This document shows, piece after piece, positions 6,078-13,876 of a stretch of 15,614 bases of DNA; the stretch's first letter is position 1; each line of letters begins with the position of its first letter. This stretch comes from an uncultured bacterium. GTDB taxonomy: Bacteria > Verrucomicrobiota > Lentisphaeria > Oligosphaerales > Oligosphaeraceae. The position numbers and the translations under genes are program-made. The stretch lies in NCBI GenBank assembly GCA_900548225.1, contig URJM01000050.1:1-15614 (forward strand), in the 5' to 3' direction. Below the pieces are notes generated by a model. That model had not been told where the DNA came from and made no database searches. It saw nothing but the letters and a program-made list of their open reading frames with translations.

Positions 6078-7256
6078 ATGGATCGTGTAAAGGTAGGTGT
6101 CATTGGCATTGGCAACATGGGTTCCAGCATCGTGAACTGGATGAACCAGGTTCCCGCCGCCGAATTGGTTGCCGTGTGTGACTTGAATCCCAAGGCGTTT
6201 GACCGCATCAATGCGGACATCCGCGACAAGGTCCAGAAGTTCACCACGGACGAGGAGTTTTTCGAGAAGTCCGGCGTCGACCTTGTGATGATTGAGGTCC
6301 CCCACTTCCAGCATGCCGACCTGGCGATCATGGCCATGAACCACGGGATGCACTTCAACGTCGAGAAGCCCCTGTGCGTCCACAAGGCTGACGCGGAGCG
6401 TCTTCTTGCGGAGTGCGCCAAGCACCCTGAGCTTGTGAAGGGCATCATGTTGAACCAGCGCACCCGTGACGCGCACATCAAGATCAAGAACCTGATAGAG
6501 TCCGGCGACCTTGGCGAGATCCGCCGTGTCAACTGGATCATCACCGACTGGTACCGCACCCAGTACTACTACGATTCCGGCGACTGGCGCGCCTCCTGGC
6601 GCGGCGAGGGCGGCGGCGTCCTGACCAACCAGTGCCCGCACCAGCTCGACCTCATGACCTGGCTCTTTGGAATGCCGAAGCTCGTGGACGCGCACATCTT
6701 CCTGGGGAAATACCACGACATCGAGGTCGAGGACGAGGTGAACGCATATCTCGAGTATCCCAACGGCGCCACGGGCAACTTCATCACCACCACCGGCGAG
6801 GCTCCCGGAACGAACCGCCTCGAGATTGCCGCCGAACACGGCCGCATTGTCTTCGAGGACAACAAGCTCCTCTACAAGCGCCATGCCGTTGCCACCCAGG
6901 ATGACATCCGCAACAGCAAGAACGCGTTCCGCATCCCCGAGACCTGGGACTGTGAAATCCACTTCGACCCCGACTACGGCACCGCCCAGAACCAGCACAT
7001 GCGCGTCCTGGCGAATGTCTGCGACGCCATTCTGCATGGCGCCGCCCTGAGGGCTCCCGTGGAGGAGGGCATCAAGGGGCTGGAGCTTGCCAATGCGATG
7101 ATGCTTTCCGGCTTCCTGAAGAAGCCCGTCACCCTGCCGTTGGACTCCAGCATCTACGCCGCGAAGCTCCAGGAACTCATTGCCACGAGCCGTTATCCCA
7201 AGAAGGTTGTCGCCGACAACAGCGGCGTCGCCGATGGATTCAGCTCCTCCTTCTAG
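6078..7256 (+). CDS. Gfo/Idh/MocA family NAD(P)-dependent oxidoreductase
   Basis: A 392-aa dehydrogenase of the glucose-fructose oxidoreductase/inositol dehydrogenase family, which oxidises or epimerises sugars and cyclitols. The N-terminal Rossmann fold shows GVIGIGNMGSS (7-17), an acidic end of strand 2 (CDLNP, 34-38) and the EKP motif (Glu96-Lys97-Pro98) with the family's catalytic lysine. The C-terminal domain has GEGGGVLTNQCPHQLDLMTWLFG (177-199); His188 and Asp191 fit the usual catalytic positions, with Asn184 where relatives often have Asp. The start is clear: AGGAGG (6065-6070) lies 7 nt before ATG 6078. There is no export signal, so it is probably cytoplasmic. It lies just after the NahK-like kinase and 30 nt before priA. 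The exact substrate cannot be read from the sequence. Confidence 0.9.
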   Translation: MDRVKVGVIGIGNMGSSIVNWMNQVPAAELVAVCDLNPKAFDRINADIRDKVQKFTTDEEFFEKSGVDLVMIEVPHFQHADLAIMAMNHGMHFNVEKPLCVHKADAERLLAECAKHPELVKGIMLNQRTRDAHIKIKNLIESGDLGEIRRVNWIITDWYRTQYYYDSGDWRASWRGEGGGVLTNQCPHQLDLMTWLFGMPKLVDAHIFLGKYHDIEVEDEVNAYLEYPNGATGNFITTTGEAPGTNRLEIAAEHGRIVFEDNKLLYKRHAVATQDDIRNSKNAFRIPETWDCEIHFDPDYGTAQNQHMRVLANVCDAILHGAALRAPVEEGIKGLELANAMMLSGFLKKPVTLPLDSSIYAAKLQELIATSRYPKKVVADNSGVADGFSSSF

Positions 7257-7286
7257 CCTGTTTCCGGTTCGTCGAGGGAGGGGCGG

Positions 7287-9492
7287 ATGTTTGTCGAAGT
7301 AGCTTTTGATCTTGCGACAGGGAAGTGCTTCGACTACTTTGTCCCTCCCGAGATGGCTCCCCGGATGCGCGCCGGGCTTCGCATACGTGTGCATTTCCGG
7401 GGCGTCGAGAGGTCGGGCTATGTGGTTTCCCTGAAGGAGACATCCAGGTACCGTGCGAATCCAGTCCTTGAAATCGAGGATGTCTCCAGGCAGTTTCCAC
7501 CGCAGCTTCTGAAGCTGGCGGACTGGATTTGCGAATACTATTGCGCCACGCATGAACGGGTGATCTGGAATCTGCTTCCCGCCGTCGTAAGAAAGGGGGA
7601 GATGCAGCACAAGGAGACCGAGTATATCGACTTGTCGGACAAGGCGCACGACCTGGGGAGCCCCGAGTTCCTTGCGTTGACGCCGAAGCGCCAGCTGGTA
7701 ATCAAGACCCTTGTCAGATTCGGGGGCAGTCTTCCCGCCAGGGAGGCGCTTGGCGCAATCGACGCGTCCAAGGCGGTCTTTGACGCGCTGGTCGAACAGG
7801 GCTGGCTTGTCAAGTCCCGCCGTGTCGAGGAGCGTGACCCCTTTGCGAACACAATCGTCCAGCGCGACAAGCCCAAGAAGCTCACCCCTGTCCAGGCCAG
7901 GGCGCTGGGGGCGGCCGTCTCCGCAATCGATGAAGAGCATCCCAAGCCCATCCTTCTGCACGGAGTCACCGGCAGCGGAAAGACTGAGGTCTACCTACAG
8001 GCAATCGACCACTGCATCAAGAACGGGAAGGACGCAATCGTGCTGGTTCCGGAAATCGCCCTGACTCCCCAGACTACCCTGCGGTTCAGGCAACGCTTCG
8101 GGGAACTGGTCTCCGTCCTCCATAGCGGACTTACGGACGGACAGCGGTTTGACGAGTGGACGAAGATCGCCGCCGGCAGGAGCCGCATCGCCATCGGAGC
8201 CCGCTCCGCACTCTTCGCACCATTCCGAAACCTCGGGCTGATTGTGGTGGACGAGGAGCACGAGGCGACCTACAAGCAGGACGAGATGCCACACTACAAT
8301 GCACGGGACGTGGCGGTGGTGCGGGGAATGCTCGAACCCTGCGCGGTGCTGCTGGGCTCCGCAACCCCCGCGCTGGAATCCTACTACAACTGCAAAATCG
8401 GAAAATACCGCCTGGTCGAGATGCTGGAGCGCATTGACGCAAAGCCGCTGCCACCCGTGGAGCTCGTGGACATGCGTCTGGAAAGGGCCACCGCCAAGGA
8501 GAAGGGCAGGGCGTCCTTCTTCTCGCAACGGCTGAAGACGCTGGTCGACGACGCCCTTGCGGAGCACCAGCAGGTGATGCTGTTCCTCAACAGGCGGGGA
8601 TTCGCGACTACGCTTTCGTGCCCCCAGTGCGGCTATACGGCCAGCTGCGACATATACCTTCCACAGAAAAATCAACAAGCTCGTCTGCCACCACTGCAAT
8701 ACTACGATTGACGCGCCGGAGTCGTGTCCCCAGTGCGGCAGTCCCGAAATCCGCTACGGCGGCTATGGGACGGAACGTGTCGAGGCGGTCACACGCGCGG
8801 TCTTCCCGAATGCGATAGTCGCACGAATGGATTCCGACACAATGACCAACGCGGAGTCCTATCGGAAAATCCTGGAGGCATTCCGGGGAAGGCACATCGA
8901 CATACTCATCGGCACCCAGATGATCGCAAAGGGGCTCGACTTCCCGAATGTCACACTCGTCGGAATCATCCAGGCGGACATCGGCCTGAATCTGCCGGAT
9001 TTCCGTTCGGCGGAACGAACCTTCGACTTGATTACACAGGTGGCGGGCCGGGCAGGACGGGGGGATGCGCCCGGAAGGGTCGTGGTGCAGACATGCACGC
9101 CCGACAATTACGCCCTCGCAGCTGCCCAGCACCAGGACTTCAAGGAGTTCTTTGAGGCTGAAATGCCTGGACGCCAGGCACTTGGCTTTCCACCATGCAC
9201 ACACCTGGTCATGGTGCTGTTCAGAAGCACGGACCAGGAGAAAGCCGCCATGATGGCGGACGAGTTCTGGAGGATTGCGGAGCCGCTCTTCGCCAAGGAG
9301 GTCCAGGTGCTCGGCCCCATGCCTGCGCCGTTCTACAAGCTCGAGGGCAACTACCGCCACCAGCTGCTTCTGCGTGCCGCCGATGTGCGCTCGATGGTGA
9401 GGACATGCCGCTACACAAAGGAGGCGCTGCTTGAAAAGCACGGGCGAAAGGTGCAGATTGACGTGGACGTGGATCCGCACTTTCTGATGTAA
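7287..9492 (+). pseudogene. priA: priA, primosomal replication-restart helicase, frameshifted by a net 14-nt deletion
   Basis: PriA is a 3'-to-5' superfamily 2 helicase that reloads the replisome at stalled forks. The first frame (7287-8651) carries the N-terminal DNA-binding domain, Walker A GVTGSGKT (226-233), DEEH (322-325), GSATPALE and the first zinc cysteines C445, C448 and C454. Read onward, it drifts into nonsense and stops at 8711. The homologous sequence resumes in another frame at 8653 (YTFHRKINKLVCHHCN, then SCPQCGS) and runs through GTQMIAKGLDFPNVTLVGII and QVAGRAGRG to TAA at 9492. Compared with E. coli CPRCDHYYTLH, five residues should stand between Asp455 and Tyr-Thr-Phe-His but only one base is left. 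That is a net loss of 14 nt which also removes the fourth zinc cysteine. Restored, the protein would be about 739 aa, close to the usual 730. Start ATG 7287 follows GGGAGG at good spacing. Everything else looks intact, so the lesion is recent or an assembly error. Confidence 0.92.
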
Positions 9493-9508
9493 AGCTCCCT
9501 CCAACCCA

Positions 9509-9518
9509 GATATAGTAC
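9509..9518 (+). promoter_or_regulatory. Candidate -10 element upstream of alr
   Basis: GATATAGTAC contains a near-consensus -10 box, TATAGT (9511-9516), in the 100-nt gap between priA and alr. The same ten bases recur upstream of ackA. No good -35 hexamer is seen at 16-18 nt. A TTTTTT run at 9530-9535 has no convincing hairpin in front of it. Confidence 0.35.
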
Positions 9519-9592
9519 CTGCCACGCCCTTTTTTATCCCGCAAGCCACGTCAATCCCTCTCTCGCCCCAGGAGCGCACCCACCCGAAAATC

Positions 9593-10699
9593 ATGTATTC
9601 GTCCCGTCTTGTCATCCACCTTGCCAGGCTGAAAGGCAACTACCACCAGATTGTGGAGCATTTCCCAGGATGCAGGATGGCACCCGTCATCAAGGCGGAC
9701 GCATACGGTCACGGAATGGTCCAGTGCGCAAAGGCCCTCGAGGAAGAGGGGGTCCCATACCTTTCGGTATTCACTGTTGACGAGGGTGCTGCGTTGCGTG
9801 CCGCCGGTGTCAGGACGAGGCTGATTCTGCTTGGCGGCGTGATGGACGCGTCGGAGTGCGGGGCCGCCGTCCGCCTCGACAACGCCGCCTTCCCCGTCTG
9901 GAACATGGGGATTGCCCGTGAGCTCTCGCGGGAGGCGCAGGCGGCCGGGCGCAGGGTGGATGTGCATCTTACGGTTGACACGGGCATGAGCCGACTCGGC
10001 TTCTATCCAGAGGAGTGCCCCGAGGCCATCAGCCTCATTTCATCTCTGCCAGGGCTGAGGCTCAAGGGTGCCTTCACCCATCTGGCAAGCGCCGACTGCC
10101 CGGAAAAGGACTACACCGCCCGCCAGTGCAATGCCTTCAGGAAGGTGGTCGGAATGCTTCCGGAGGGGGCAGAAGAAATCCACCAGAGCGCGACTCCGGG
10201 AATGCTCGCCGGGGTCGGCCTCGAATACCCGATTCTCCGGCCAGGCTTCGTCCTCTATGGATACGGAAGCGGTCCCCACGACCATGGAATGCAGCTGCAA
10301 CCGGTGATGGAGTTCGAGACTTCATTGATTTCAATCAAGGAGGTTCCACCCGGCGCGGAAATCTCCTACGGAGGAATCTACAAGGTCGAAGGAAATCCAC
10401 GGCGAATCGCAGTGCTGCCCGTCGGCTATGCGGACGGGTATCCAAGACGCCTCAGCAACCAGGCGGACGTGCTCGTGCGCGGAAGACGGGCGCCGATTCG
10501 AGGACGAATCTGCATGGGCATGCTGATGGCCGATGTGACGGAAATCCCGGAGGCGCGCCCAGGCGACAGGGCAGTCCTGCTGGGAGCCGACGGGACGGAG
10601 GCTATAGACGCGGTGGAACTGGCGCATAAGCTTGACACAATCCCGTATGAATTGCTTTGCAGGCTCGGCGCACACCAGAACCGTGTCTTCATTTCGTAG
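9593..10699 (+). CDS. alr: Alanine racemase (PLP-dependent)
   Basis: Interconverts L- and D-alanine in the cytoplasm and so supplies D-Ala for peptidoglycan. The 368-aa length is typical. The PLP lysine lies in VIKADAYGHG (Lys34) and the catalytic tyrosine in ISYGGIY (Tyr259). Also seen are VDTGMSRLGF (128-137, substrate-binding Arg134), THLASAD (162-168), SATPGML in the PLP-phosphate region, LRPGFVLYGYG (215-225), VGYADGYPRRLS (277-288) and IPYELLCRLG near the end. Two family positions differ: Thr127 stands where Geobacillus Alr has carbamylated Lys129, and CMGM (307-310) replaces the usual CMDQ/SMDM. There is no Shine-Dalgarno in range of ATG 9593 (the nearest GGAG is about 18 nt away) and no alternative in-frame start just upstream. 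The 100-nt gap after priA suggests its own promoter. Confidence 0.95.
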   Translation: MYSSRLVIHLARLKGNYHQIVEHFPGCRMAPVIKADAYGHGMVQCAKALEEEGVPYLSVFTVDEGAALRAAGVRTRLILLGGVMDASECGAAVRLDNAAFPVWNMGIARELSREAQAAGRRVDVHLTVDTGMSRLGFYPEECPEAISLISSLPGLRLKGAFTHLASADCPEKDYTARQCNAFRKVVGMLPEGAEEIHQSATPGMLAGVGLEYPILRPGFVLYGYGSGPHDHGMQLQPVMEFETSLISIKEVPPGAEISYGGIYKVEGNPRRIAVLPVGYADGYPRRLSNQADVLVRGRRAPIRGRICMGMLMADVTEIPEARPGDRAVLLGADGTEAIDAVELAHKLDTIPYELLCRLGAHQNRVFIS

Positions 10700-10757
10700 G
10701 CGCACAATGTGTTTGATTATAGTTTATAACTAGTTCTGCACGAGGAGGATAGATAAG
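10700..10757 (+). promoter_or_regulatory. AT-rich upstream region with candidate -10 and strong RBS
   Basis: After the alr stop codon the sequence turns AT-rich. It contains TATAGT (10718-10723) and TATAAC (10725-10730), either of which could serve as a -10 box, though no good -35 is seen. AGGAGG (10743-10748) lies 9 nt before ATG 10758 and fixes that start. Confidence 0.4.
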
Positions 10758-11708
10758 ATGTCCGAGGAAAGGAACGATAAATGTGGCTCCGCAGAGGCGG
10801 TTTCCGGGAAGTGCGGTTGCAAGGCGATGCGCATACTCCGCAGGTGCGCAATAGGCGTGGTTGTCGTCCTGTGCGTCCTATTCCTCATCGTGGAGATTCT
10901 GCTTTCGCAGCTTACCCCGATTGTCAACAAGACACTTGACGTCTACGGCCCGAAGATGCTTGGCGCGGAGGTTTCCGTCCAGAAGGTCGACTTTTCGCTT
11001 TTCAGGACAAGGTTTGAGATGATCGGCTTTGTTGTGGGCAATCCCGAGGGCTTCAACACCGACAATGCCTTTGAATTGAGCCGTGTTCTGGTGAAGGTGA
11101 AGCCGACCTCCCTCTTCACGGACACGGTGGTCGTCACGCAGGTTCTTGTCGAAGAGCCGAAGGTCACCTACGAGATGGGGCTTGGCAACAGCAACTTCGG
11201 CACGCTCCTCGAGAACATGAACAACTTCTCAGGAGCCGTGGATGATGGCGCCCCAAAGGATTCCGGCAAGCCCTCCGATGCCGTGGAGTCCCCTTCCGAA
11301 GGAGGCAAGAAGGTAGTCATCGAAGAGGTGAAGATTTCCGGCGGCAAGGTCCGTCTTTCCGCAAAGTTCCTCCAGGGTGTCGCGGCATCCATTCCGCTTC
11401 CGACGATTTCGATGCATGACATTGGCAAGAGCGACGGCAAGGAGGAGGGCGTCTCATACGTCGATGCGACCAGGCGTGTCCTCACGGGCTTCTTCACCAG
11501 CGTCATTGATGTCGGCAAGGCCGGTTTTTCCGCCATGGGAGACATCACGAAGGATGCTGGCGAGGCGATTGCGGACGCCGCGAAGGCTACTGGCAAGGCG
11601 ATTGGCGACGCGGCCAAGTCCGCCGGCAAGGCAATCGGAGACGGCGCCGAAAAGGCATTCGACGCAGTCAAGGGAATCTTCGGAGGAGACGAGGAGAAGA
11701 AGAAGTGA
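10758..11708 (+). CDS. Membrane-anchored AsmA-like protein with 11-residue repeat tail
   Basis: A 316-aa protein with no firm family name. Residues 1-29 are polar with a Cys-rich motif (C9, C19, C21, plus C30 at the membrane edge). One transmembrane helix follows (about 30-50), so the rest probably faces the periplasm. Residues 51-150 (VNKTLDVYGPKMLGAEVSVQ, FVVGNPEGF, SLFTDTVVVTQVLVEEPKV) resemble the first repeats of AsmA/DUF748-like lipid-transport or envelope proteins, where short beta strands follow a helix. A Gly/Ser/Pro-rich linker (about 158-184) leads to VVIEEVKISGGKVRLS, another AsmA-like strand pair. The tail carries three 11-mers (269-301) and ends DEEKKK. An envelope role is likely from the fold; the function is unknown. 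It has its own RBS and perhaps its own promoter. Confidence 0.6.
   Translation: MSEERNDKCGSAEAVSGKCGCKAMRILRRCAIGVVVVLCVLFLIVEILLSQLTPIVNKTLDVYGPKMLGAEVSVQKVDFSLFRTRFEMIGFVVGNPEGFNTDNAFELSRVLVKVKPTSLFTDTVVVTQVLVEEPKVTYEMGLGNSNFGTLLENMNNFSGAVDDGAPKDSGKPSDAVESPSEGGKKVVIEEVKISGGKVRLSAKFLQGVAASIPLPTISMHDIGKSDGKEEGVSYVDATRRVLTGFFTSVIDVGKAGFSAMGDITKDAGEAIADAAKATGKAIGDAAKSAGKAIGDGAEKAFDAVKGIFGGDEEKKK
11562..11660 (+). repeat. Three 33-bp in-frame repeats encoding 11-residue helical units
   Basis: Codons 269-301 of the AsmA-like gene encode EAIADAAKATG, KAIGDAAKSAG and KAIGDGAEKAF. The 11-residue period with hydrophobic and charged faces is typical of amphipathic helices as in LEA-type or apolipoprotein-like repeats, which can lie on membranes. 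The DNA copies differ mainly at third positions. Confidence 0.75.
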
Positions 11709-11758
11709 CCATCCCCTAAGCTCCACAGGCAACTTTCAACCAAACAACCCAGCGAACA

Positions 11759-12868
11759 ATGTCTCTTTCATGTGGATTCGTCGGTCTTCCCAATGTCGGG
11801 AAGTCGACTCTCTTCAACGCCCTCTCCAATGGCAAGGCGGAGGCGGCAAACTATCCGTTCTGCACAATCGACCCCAACAACGGCGTCGTCCCAGTCCCCG
11901 ACGAGCGCCTTGACAAGCTTGCGTGCCAGGAGAAGTCCGCGAAGGTCGTCCCCGCCACTGTCAATTTCATTGACATTGCGGGGCTTGTCGAGGGTGCCAG
12001 CAAGGGCGAGGGGCTTGGAAACCAGTTCCTCTCGCATATCCGCGGCGTTGACGCGGTCGCCCATGTCGTCAGATGCTTCCGCGACCCCGATGTGACGCAT
12101 GTCAAGGAGACTATTGACCCTGCACGGGATTTGGACTTGATTCTGACTGAGCTGATGCTTGCTGACCTGGAGATGCTGCAGCAGAAGATTGCAAAGGCGA
12201 AGAAGAGTTCCCGTTCGGGCGCTTCCTCGGACCCGCTCGTGAAGCTCGAGCTCGAGATGAGCGAAAGGTTCGCGGAAGCCCTGGGGGAGGGACGAATCCC
12301 GGAATACGACCACGATGACCAAGACCAGTGCAAGGTCGTCCACGCAATGCAGTTGCTTACGCTGATTCCCGCATTCGTATGCGCAAATACCGACGAGGAG
12401 ACGTACAAGAGCTTTGGGAAGGACGCGGTCTCCCAGGCGCTCATCGCCAAAGCCTCCGAGCATGGAATGGAGGTGATTCCAGTCTGTGCGAAGTTTGAGA
12501 CGGAGCTCCAGGGGCTCTCTCCCGACGAGGCGGAGATTTTCATGCAGGACCTTGGCATTGCCGAAAGCGGCCTCCAGAAGGTGATTCACACGGGCTACAA
12601 GATGCTTAATTATCTAACCTTCTTCACGACCGGACCCGACGAGACCCGCGCCTGGACTGTCACGGCAGGGTCCACCGCGCCTGTGGCCGCAGGGAAAATC
12701 CACACCGACATGCAGCGTGGATTCATCCGGATGGAGGTGATTTCGTACGATGACCTGATGCAGTACGGGAGCTGGAATGCCGCCAAGGAGGCGGGAAAGC
12801 TCCGCATCGAGGGCAAGGAGTATGTGATGCAGGACGGCGACTGCTGTTTTGTCAGGTTCTCCGTCTAG
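11759..12868 (+). CDS. ychF: Ribosome-associated ATPase YchF (EngD/OLA1 family)
   Basis: A 369-aa P-loop NTPase of the Obg-related YchF family. It binds ribosomes, prefers ATP and is linked to stress and redox responses. The G1 motif is GLPNVGKST (9-17), followed by ANYPFCTIDPN (30-40), the G3-like DIAGLV (72-77) with GASKGEGLGNQFLSHIR after it, and FVCANTDEE at the base-recognition position. A coiled-coil stretch lies in the middle. The C-terminal TGS domain begins near YLTFFTTGPDETRAWTV and ends YVMQDGDCCFVRFSV. Length and order match E. coli YchF (363 aa) closely. No Shine-Dalgarno precedes ATG 11759, but the start aligns with family N-termini. It follows the AsmA-like gene by 50 nt. Confidence 0.97.
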   Translation: MSLSCGFVGLPNVGKSTLFNALSNGKAEAANYPFCTIDPNNGVVPVPDERLDKLACQEKSAKVVPATVNFIDIAGLVEGASKGEGLGNQFLSHIRGVDAVAHVVRCFRDPDVTHVKETIDPARDLDLILTELMLADLEMLQQKIAKAKKSSRSGASSDPLVKLELEMSERFAEALGEGRIPEYDHDDQDQCKVVHAMQLLTLIPAFVCANTDEETYKSFGKDAVSQALIAKASEHGMEVIPVCAKFETELQGLSPDEAEIFMQDLGIAESGLQKVIHTGYKMLNYLTFFTTGPDETRAWTVTAGSTAPVAAGKIHTDMQRGFIRMEVISYDDLMQYGSWNAAKEAGKLRIEGKEYVMQDGDCCFVRFSV

Positions 12869-12919
12869 TGCCGGAGGGCCGCTTTCAGAGTGAATTGTCC
12901 AAATGAGGAACGAAGTGCA

Positions 12920-13792
12920 ATGCAGAGCATGACAGGATTCGGGCGCGGTGTCGCCTCCGGTGATTGCGGAACCCTTTCGGTAGACATCACTGCCGTGAAC
13001 AGCCGCAAGCAGGTCGACTTGAGATGCTCGGTCCCAAAGGAACTGGGCATGCTGGAACAGCAGATTCGCCTGAGCGTCCAGAAGGCGCTCTCCCGTGGCA
13101 GCCTCAATCTCACGGTCACATATCAGCTGGCTCCGCAATTCCTCCAGAATGTGCAGCTTATCGACCATGCCGCCTTCGAGGCCGCGGCGGTGGAGCTGAC
13201 TGGACTCGCTGAAAAGTGGAGCCTCGACAATCCAAAGGTGGGGGATGTGCTGAAGATTCCAGGGGTGATCGCGTCCAGCCAGTCAAATCCATACGAGCAA
13301 TTCCGCACGCTCCTGGAACCCGCCCTCGCCGAAGCTCTCGCGGCACTCCGTGAATCCAGAATCCAGGAGGGTGTGAAGCTGAAGGCAGACCTCGTGGCGC
13401 GGGGACGGACTGTCGAGGGACTCCTGGAAAAAATCGAGGGCAGGGAGGACGAGGCGCTCCTGCAGCTCAAGGCACGGCTGAAGGCACGGCTCGAGGAGCT
13501 CGGGGCCGCACTCGCGCAGGATGACGAAAGACTCGCCAGGGAATTGGTCTTCTTCGCAGAACGGGCGGATATCACGGAGGAGCTCGTCCGCCTGAAAAGC
13601 CATGTCCAAAAGTACTACAGGCTTCTCGAAGAGGAAGAGCCCGGGCGGGCATTGGATTTCCTTGGACAGGAGATGAACCGCGAGGCGACGACGCTCTCCT
13701 CAAAGACTTCAGACCTCTGCATATCGGAATACGCGCTCTCGCTGAAGATTGAAATCTCAAAGATCCGAGAGCAAATCATGAATATCGAATGA
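12920..13792 (+). CDS. yicC: YicC/YloC family endoribonuclease
   Basis: A 290-aa protein of the YicC family, whose members have endoribonuclease activity and take part in RNA turnover. I chose ATG 12920 rather than ATG 12890 because family members begin M-x-SMTGFGR, as here (MQSMTGFGRG), and a GAGG (12905-12908) lies upstream. Seen: the N-terminal YicC domain with VDITAVNSRKQVDLRCSVP and LSRGSLNLTV, a central helical region, and the C-terminal DUF1732 block around EEPGRALDFLGQEMNREATTLSSK, ending ISKIREQIMNIE, which is close to the family consensus. The length agrees with E. coli YicC (287 aa). It follows ychF by about 50 nt and is probably cotranscribed with it. Confidence 0.95.
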   Translation: MQSMTGFGRGVASGDCGTLSVDITAVNSRKQVDLRCSVPKELGMLEQQIRLSVQKALSRGSLNLTVTYQLAPQFLQNVQLIDHAAFEAAAVELTGLAEKWSLDNPKVGDVLKIPGVIASSQSNPYEQFRTLLEPALAEALAALRESRIQEGVKLKADLVARGRTVEGLLEKIEGREDEALLQLKARLKARLEELGAALAQDDERLARELVFFAERADITEELVRLKSHVQKYYRLLEEEEPGRALDFLGQEMNREATTLSSKTSDLCISEYALSLKIEISKIREQIMNIE

Positions 13793-13806
13793 CAGGACGG
13801 GATATG

Positions 13807-13869
13807 GGGAGGAATGGGTGAGGGCTGACTTGCCGCCGATGCGATGGCGGGCCGGCATCACTCCCTCCC
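13807..13869. terminator. Inverted repeats between convergent yicC and tilS
   Basis: An outer repeat GGGAGG (13807-13812)/CCTCCC (13864-13869) encloses a GC-rich hairpin CCGCC (13833-13837)/GGCGG (13846-13850) with an 8-nt loop. The position between two gene ends suits a bidirectional terminator, but neither strand shows a proper T-tract, so it is a weak call. Confidence 0.35.
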
Positions 13870-13876
13870 GTAGGAC

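Noticed and set aside
5955..7961. A 668-codon open frame on the minus strand
   Set aside because: It lies opposite the Gfo/Idh/MocA gene and the start of priA, both of which show clear family motifs. Its translation has no recognisable domain and an odd composition. It is a shadow frame caused by GC-rich codon use.
8608..9639. A 343-codon minus-strand open frame across the priA lesion
   Set aside because: It is antisense to the conserved C-terminal half of PriA. The plus-strand homology explains the region, including the frame change.
12890..12919. Upstream ATG 12890 as the yicC start
   Set aside because: YicC proteins begin at M-x-SMTGFG. ATG 12920 gives exactly that and has a GAGG upstream.
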